From assembly GCF_000685075.1 (NCBI RefSeq), contig NZ_BAYD01000061.1, forward strand, positions 1 through 59,235: 59,235 bases of DNA, given 5' to 3'. The translations under genes were made by a program, and so were the position numbers. Positions 55,523 to 59,235 of this stretch are shown here, piece after piece; the first letter of the stretch is position 1; each line of letters begins with the position of its first letter. A model generated the notes under the pieces. That model worked only from the letters and a program-made list of their open reading frames with translations. It ran no database searches and was not told the DNA's origin. The DNA is from Paraburkholderia oxyphila NBRC 105797 (GTDB lineage Bacteria > Pseudomonadota > Gammaproteobacteria > Burkholderiales > Burkholderiaceae).

Positions 55523-55825
55523 CACATTTCGCGCCCCCCGCTTGCATGATCACAGGCGCTGCGAAAGGCATCGGCGCGGCCACCGCAATGCGTTTTGCCC
55601 GAGCGGGCTGGTCGGTGGCGATCGGAAACTTCGACAGCAGCACGCGCGAAGCGGCATGGAGCGTCGAATCGGTGTGCCGCGGAACTGGCGCAGAAACGTT
55701 GGTCTTCGATGCTGATGTCAGCCGGGATGTCGACGGCCGGCGCGTCGCTGATGCCGTTGCAGCGCGCTGGAAGCGACTCGATGCGTTCGTCAACTGCGCT
55801 GGCACGCAGCGCTCCGACAGGTCCG
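55519..55825 (+). pseudogene. Truncated SDR coupled to the MFS transporter
   Basis: The ATG (55519) overlaps the transporter stop as ATGA, the mark of an operon partner. The product starts MTHFAPPACMITGAAKGIGA with a good nucleotide motif and reaches LDAFVNCAGTQRSD, then leaves the family at about 55825. The frame stays open to 56229, but that part lies largely antisense to the dehalogenase-like gene (56017-56736), so it is not SDR. The missing half holds the catalytic Ser, Tyr and Lys. Remnant, not functional. Confidence 0.72.
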
Positions 55826-56016
55826 GATGTGGGATCAGCGCGAAGTCAAATGCCGCCGGCTCAATCTGCACCGGATCCGCCCAAGCAGAGGTGCAGAGCA
55901 GCTTGGAGAGATCGGCCGACACGCTTTCGTTTTTGGATGCTTTGTCGAAGCAAATCATTGTGCTGCGCGAGAACCGCGCTGCCGTGTGCCGTATCAGGCA
56001 GGACGGGGCGGTGCGG

Positions 56017-56736
56017 CTACTGACGGTCGGACAAAAGCTCGTACGCCAGATCATCGAAGCTTTCCACAACAAAATCGTAATCCATGTTTGGACCCGCATC
56101 GGGACGATGCACCGGTCCCCATTCTTCGGGGCGGTGAACAAATGCCGTCCTCATGCCCAGATTTTTTGCCGCATTGAGATCAACATTGTGACAGGCAACC
56201 ATCAGAATCGCCGAAGGTTTCAGCTTTAACCACGCAGCCGCTCTCAGGTATGCCTGTGGATGAGGCTTATACACCCCTGTCATTTCGCACGAGATTATTG
56301 CGTCCCAGACCAAATCGTTACGTCGTGAGTTCTCCATGACCAACGCCACAGGAAGCACCGTCAAGGAGACAACAGGATACTTTTCTCGAATCGAACGGAT
56401 CGAGGCTGGAAAATCGTCCCACGCTTCCAGGTCATACCAGGCGTCCAATATCTTCGTTCGGCGCGCAGCGTCGACGTGTGACAGCCCGAATTTTGCAAGC
56501 GTTTCTTCAAGCGTTCTTTGATGCACCATGTCCATGCTGTCTTCAGCACGCTCTTTTCCTAGCACTGTCTTGAGGGAACGCTGTCGCCAATCGTTCACGA
56601 CGTCGCGCCACAGAACCGCGTCGACCGGTTCGACCCACTCTTCGAACGCCCGAACAAAGCGGTCGTGCCAATTAAAGATCGTACCTCCGGTATCTAATGC
56701 CAGTGCCTCAATACCCAGCGAATTGCCCTTAATCAT
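56017..56736 (-). CDS. Haloacid dehalogenase-like protein with altered motif II
   Basis: A 239-residue HAD-superfamily protein with the type II dehalogenase layout: nucleophile Asp in IEALALDTGGTIFNWHDRF, the cap domain, Lys in CEMTGVYKPHPQAYL, and the late MVACHNVDLNAAKNLGMRTAFVHRP. Motif II, normally LSNG, reads Leu-Thr-Val-Leu in VVSLTVLPVALVM: the Ser is Thr and the Asn is lost. This may change activity or substrate. The ATG at 56736 has only a weak GGAAATG. It converges on the truncated SDR. Confidence 0.82.
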   Translation of the reverse strand: MIKGNSLGIEALALDTGGTIFNWHDRFVRAFEEWVEPVDAVLWRDVVNDWRQRSLKTVLGKERAEDSMDMVHQRTLEETLAKFGLSHVDAARRTKILDAWYDLEAWDDFPASIRSIREKYPVVSLTVLPVALVMENSRRNDLVWDAIISCEMTGVYKPHPQAYLRAAAWLKLKPSAILMVACHNVDLNAAKNLGMRTAFVHRPEEWGPVHRPDAGPNMDYDFVVESFDDLAYELLSDRQ

Positions 56737-57472
56737 ATCGACATTTCCAGTCCAGCAAATCATACCTCCACCGATCTACATACGTATGAGTTCGTTCCGT
56801 ACGCCGCATCGCCAATAAAGGCCCAACCCCCTTGATCGAGCCACCTGCATCTCGAGGAGCGATCTGAACCGCAACGTTTCCGGTCGGAAAATCGAGCGTG
56901 GTCATGTTGCGAGTGAAACAGCGTCAGCGCGCTAACGCAACCTAAGCAAAGGGTGAATGATGAGAAAGCGTCGCGCTCGCAATGACCTTTCCAACCCAGC
57001 GCGCCCCAATCTGACGTGGCATCCGTAACCGTTCCGCCGCGCCACGCTTGTGAAGCACTTTTTGTTTGTCAGATTGGAGCTTACGTTCCGTACGTTTCGC
57101 TTTCGTCATTACCCGCGCGGCCCTCCCTCCATCTCGGCCCCGAGGCCTGAAATCGCTTTCTCCACATGTTCGACTTTCAAGATCTCCGTTGGTAGAGGTC
57201 GCGCACGCATAACAATCATTCCTCGCAGGAATGGTGTGCGCAACAGATTTTGGGACCTTCGTGGACGTCCGGTCCCCCCGGATGCCGCATGGCGGTTGTA
57301 GTGAGCGGTAGGCATGCGAGCGGTTTTCGCATGCCCGGAGAAGTTGGAGGCGCATAAAGCGGTGGGAGCACCGTTGATGATGGTGGACAGGGGACGCTGC
57401 AATCGAGAGTATCGATTCGCTTTTGTTGTAACGTTAATGGCCCACTCCCTATTCGATTCTGCCGTCGGCTAT
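56737..57472. other. Gap without recognisable gene
   Basis: About 735 bases. Minus-strand frames at 56942-57355 and 57109-57402 give basic proteins without known domains; they may be debris. No clear regulatory site. Confidence 0.4.
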
Positions 57473-58567
57473 TTAATCTAGCCGATACTTTTCAATGCCG
57501 TCGGCATTCCACGTGATTCCGTTCCCCGGCTTGCTGGTCAGCATAGCCATTCCATTCTCGATGCGCAGCGGCTCTTCAAGTATTGGATCGGCCCAGTCTA
57601 AATACTCTAACCAGTGCATTGTGGGTGTCGCCGCCAGCAGATGGGCGCTTATTTCAGGAAACAGATGCGACGACACTTCCCTGCCGGCTGCTAACGCAAG
57701 TCCGCTCGCGAGGCGCCAACCGGATACACCGCCGATTCTGTCCAGGTCGAACATAAGGTAATCGGTTGCGTCTGCTTTGAGTGCGTTGAGGAGAGGAGGG
57801 ACGCTCACCAGGTTTTCGCCGAGCTGGATCGGCGTCCTCGTTGCCGCTGCGATCATCGACGCATGAGTGAAATCATCGTGCCTGATTGGCTCTTCGATCC
57901 AATAAACGCCCTCTTCGTCGAGGAGAGGGCAATATTCCATCGCGGCCGAAAACGACAGCGCCTGATTGAAATCGACCATCAGGTTGACGTCATCCGCTAG
58001 CCGATTGCGCACCGCGCGAATTGCCGCGAGATCTTCCGCGAAGGTTGGTCGGCCGACTCTCATTTTCACCGCTCGAAAACCGCCTGCGACCAGTTCTTCC
58101 GCTTCGTCTGCGGCAGCGGACGGTTCCATTAACCCCAAGCCATTGCTGTTGTACGCCCGGACACCGGTGACGGTCGCGCCGAGCAGAGTTGCCAGGGGCA
58201 TATTTGCCGAAACCGCTAACGCATCCCAAGCCGCCGCATCGATCGAGGACGCGACCATGCAAAGCGGGCCGTAGAGTCCCGGAAGCTTGAAATAGCGGGC
58301 AACGGCGTTCGACAGTTCGACTGGCGAGACTGCGTGTCCAGCAAGAACTTGGCTGAGGTCTGCCACAATGGGCAGCAGCGAACGCGCTATTGACTCCAAA
58401 TAGCAGAAAGCATATGAGCGCCCCGACACTCCTTCTTCCGTATCTAACGTTAACAAGAGGAATGCGGCCGTCCGGAACGAATGAGCTTTTGTGCCCACCG
58501 GGCGCTTTAAGGGTATCGAGACTGGAACCGCCGTTAGTGAACGCAACTTCAGTGGGTGGGCTGTCAT
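57473..58567 (-). CDS. Mandelate racemase / muconate lactonizing enzyme-family protein
   Basis: A 364-residue enolase-superfamily enzyme with N-terminal capping domain (residues about 8-125) and TIM barrel. The Lys-x-Arg position is in GFRAVKMRVG (Lys-Met-Arg in place of Lys-x-Lys), metal ligands are likely Asp in LMVDFNQAL, Glu in YWIEEPI and Glu in PIQLGENLV, and the base His is in VSSHLFPEISAH. This is the mandelate-racemase-type subgroup, which racemises or dehydrates acid sugars or aromatic hydroxyacids. GAGGTG precedes the ATG at 58567. Together with the ACS transporter at 54104 it suggests a hydroxyacid route, but the SDR between is broken. Confidence 0.88.
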   Translation of the reverse strand: MTAHPLKLRSLTAVPVSIPLKRPVGTKAHSFRTAAFLLLTLDTEEGVSGRSYAFCYLESIARSLLPIVADLSQVLAGHAVSPVELSNAVARYFKLPGLYGPLCMVASSIDAAAWDALAVSANMPLATLLGATVTGVRAYNSNGLGLMEPSAAADEAEELVAGGFRAVKMRVGRPTFAEDLAAIRAVRNRLADDVNLMVDFNQALSFSAAMEYCPLLDEEGVYWIEEPIRHDDFTHASMIAAATRTPIQLGENLVSVPPLLNALKADATDYLMFDLDRIGGVSGWRLASGLALAAGREVSSHLFPEISAHLLAATPTMHWLEYLDWADPILEEPLRIENGMAMLTSKPGNGITWNADGIEKYRLD

Positions 58568-58699
58568 TCGGGCACCTCTTCGACGTGATGTACTGTCACA
58601 AGCGAACAGAGCTTGACGCTTTGCCAATCTCCAATGGCGTCTGCTGATTCCCGTAACGTGCCGCGTCTCGACTTGACCACGACGGCGCTGCTGCGGCAT

Positions 58700-58858
58700 G
58701 TCTGAGGCGTAGAGTTCGATACTATTGGAGACGGTACGGCTGCTGGGCGTCGCGATATTCGAGTGTGCAGCGAATTCGGCGACGGCTCGGCTGAGTGCCG
58801 GCAGTTTCACTCGACAGGCACTCTCGAGATCATGATACATCCGCGAAGTCATGTTTGC
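58700..58858 (-). pseudogene. Ketopantoate reductase-like C-terminal fragment
   Basis: Upstream of and in frame with the preceding gene, about 50 codons read MTSRMYHDLESACRVKLPAL then SRAVAEFAAHSNIATPSSRT. This resembles the C-terminal helix region of PanE/ApbA proteins (SMLQDLE-x-GR-x-x-E pattern, then GVPTP). The key residues are partly lost and the rest of the gene is absent. It is a relic, not an N-terminal extension of the enolase-type enzyme. Confidence 0.5.
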
Positions 58859-58879
58859 CGGACGTTTCGCTAAACGCAA

Positions 58880-59235
58880 GGCGGCGTTCTGTACAGCCGG
58901 CGAATCTCTTCACCTGGCTGAGATAAAGCGTCTTGCAGCCATGCACATTCGTCGATAGCAGACATGGCGCGTCGAGATAGATGGTGCTCGAAAATGTGGA
59001 AGAGAAGATAAAGCGATATCAAGCCAGATCAACCAAAGCAACGCACCGTAATCGATGGGGGAACCCTTGACGCGTAGCCGTTCATGCTTCTATGTCATAT
59101 CTGCTTTGCACTTGCGTTTAGAGATAGAGATTTCTCTATTGCCGCCAACAGTGGCAAGGAACTGGCCGTGATCGTCTGGTTCTGATCGATCCAGCCCCTG
59201 AATGTTCAGAAGGAGGCTTGTACTTGGAGGAACTA
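58880..59235. other. Right end without recognisable gene
   Basis: About 355 bases to the window edge. AGAAGGAGG (59209-59217) and AGGAAC near the edge look like ribosome-binding sites for a gene starting just beyond the window on the plus strand. Confidence 0.35.

Noticed and set aside
55825..56229. C-terminal half of the SDR frame as real protein
   Set aside because: Homology stops at about 55825 and the rest lies largely antisense to a well-supported HAD-type gene.

Overview
The window looks like part of a Burkholderia sensu lato genome (Paraburkholderia or Caballeronia type), probably an accessory or secondary-replicon region. The grounds are high GC in the genes with AT-rich gaps, three secreted DUF4148 proteins, the C-terminus of a Burkholderia-type porin, a FUSC exporter, many LysR regulators and the general look of the proteins. 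No tRNA, rRNA, CRISPR array or intact insertion sequence was recognised. Gene density is low: long gene-free gaps alternate with single genes, and at least twelve recognisable gene fragments are scattered among them.

Layout. 1-6.1 kb: end of the amide sensor amiC with amiR, an SDR, an isochorismatase-like hydrolase, acetyl-CoA synthetase, a DUF1330 protein and a broken chemotaxis receptor. 6.1-22.3 kb: a region rich in thiol and peroxide chemistry, with DUF4148 proteins, an AraC regulator, two glutaredoxins, two related cassettes of AhpD-like protein / peroxiredoxin / SDR (the first has a gutted peroxiredoxin, both have ruined SDRs), a FUSC exporter, an AtoE transporter, a DsbD-like membrane protein with a beta-propeller partner, and a dihydrolipoamide-dehydrogenase-like flavoprotein. 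23-32 kb: carbon metabolism (class II aldolase, 2-hydroxyacid dehydrogenase plus MHS transporter, DUF417 protein, lactate permease, catalase). 33-45.6 kb: BON protein, two paralogous LysR regulators, a third LysR, a pyruvate kinase pseudogene, a quinone-oxidoreductase-like enzyme, two intact CGNR zinc-finger regulators (a third is a fragment at 24 kb), porin debris, an SDR and an alpha/beta-hydrolase fold protein that both lack expected catalytic residues. 46-59.2 kb: MlaA lipoprotein with a repetitive tail, PNPOx-like protein, ClC channel, haloacid dehalogenase with LysR, LysR diverging from an MFS transporter coupled to a truncated SDR, a second dehalogenase-like protein and a mandelate-racemase-like enzyme.

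How the genes may work together. Direct sequence evidence links few of them beyond short operons. The best new regulatory signal is a shared dyad, GTAACYTGT-N13-ACMAGTTAC, in front of both intact CGNR genes, with a weaker copy between a DUF4148 gene and a LysR gene. The best functional grouping is the redox set at 8.5-22.3 kb, where AhpD-like CxxC proteins, a CPYC peroxiredoxin, glutaredoxins and an Lpd-like reductase could form an electron relay; this is inference. Several enzymes (two SDRs, one hydrolase, one dehalogenase, one DsbD-like protein) keep their fold but lack hallmark catalytic residues.
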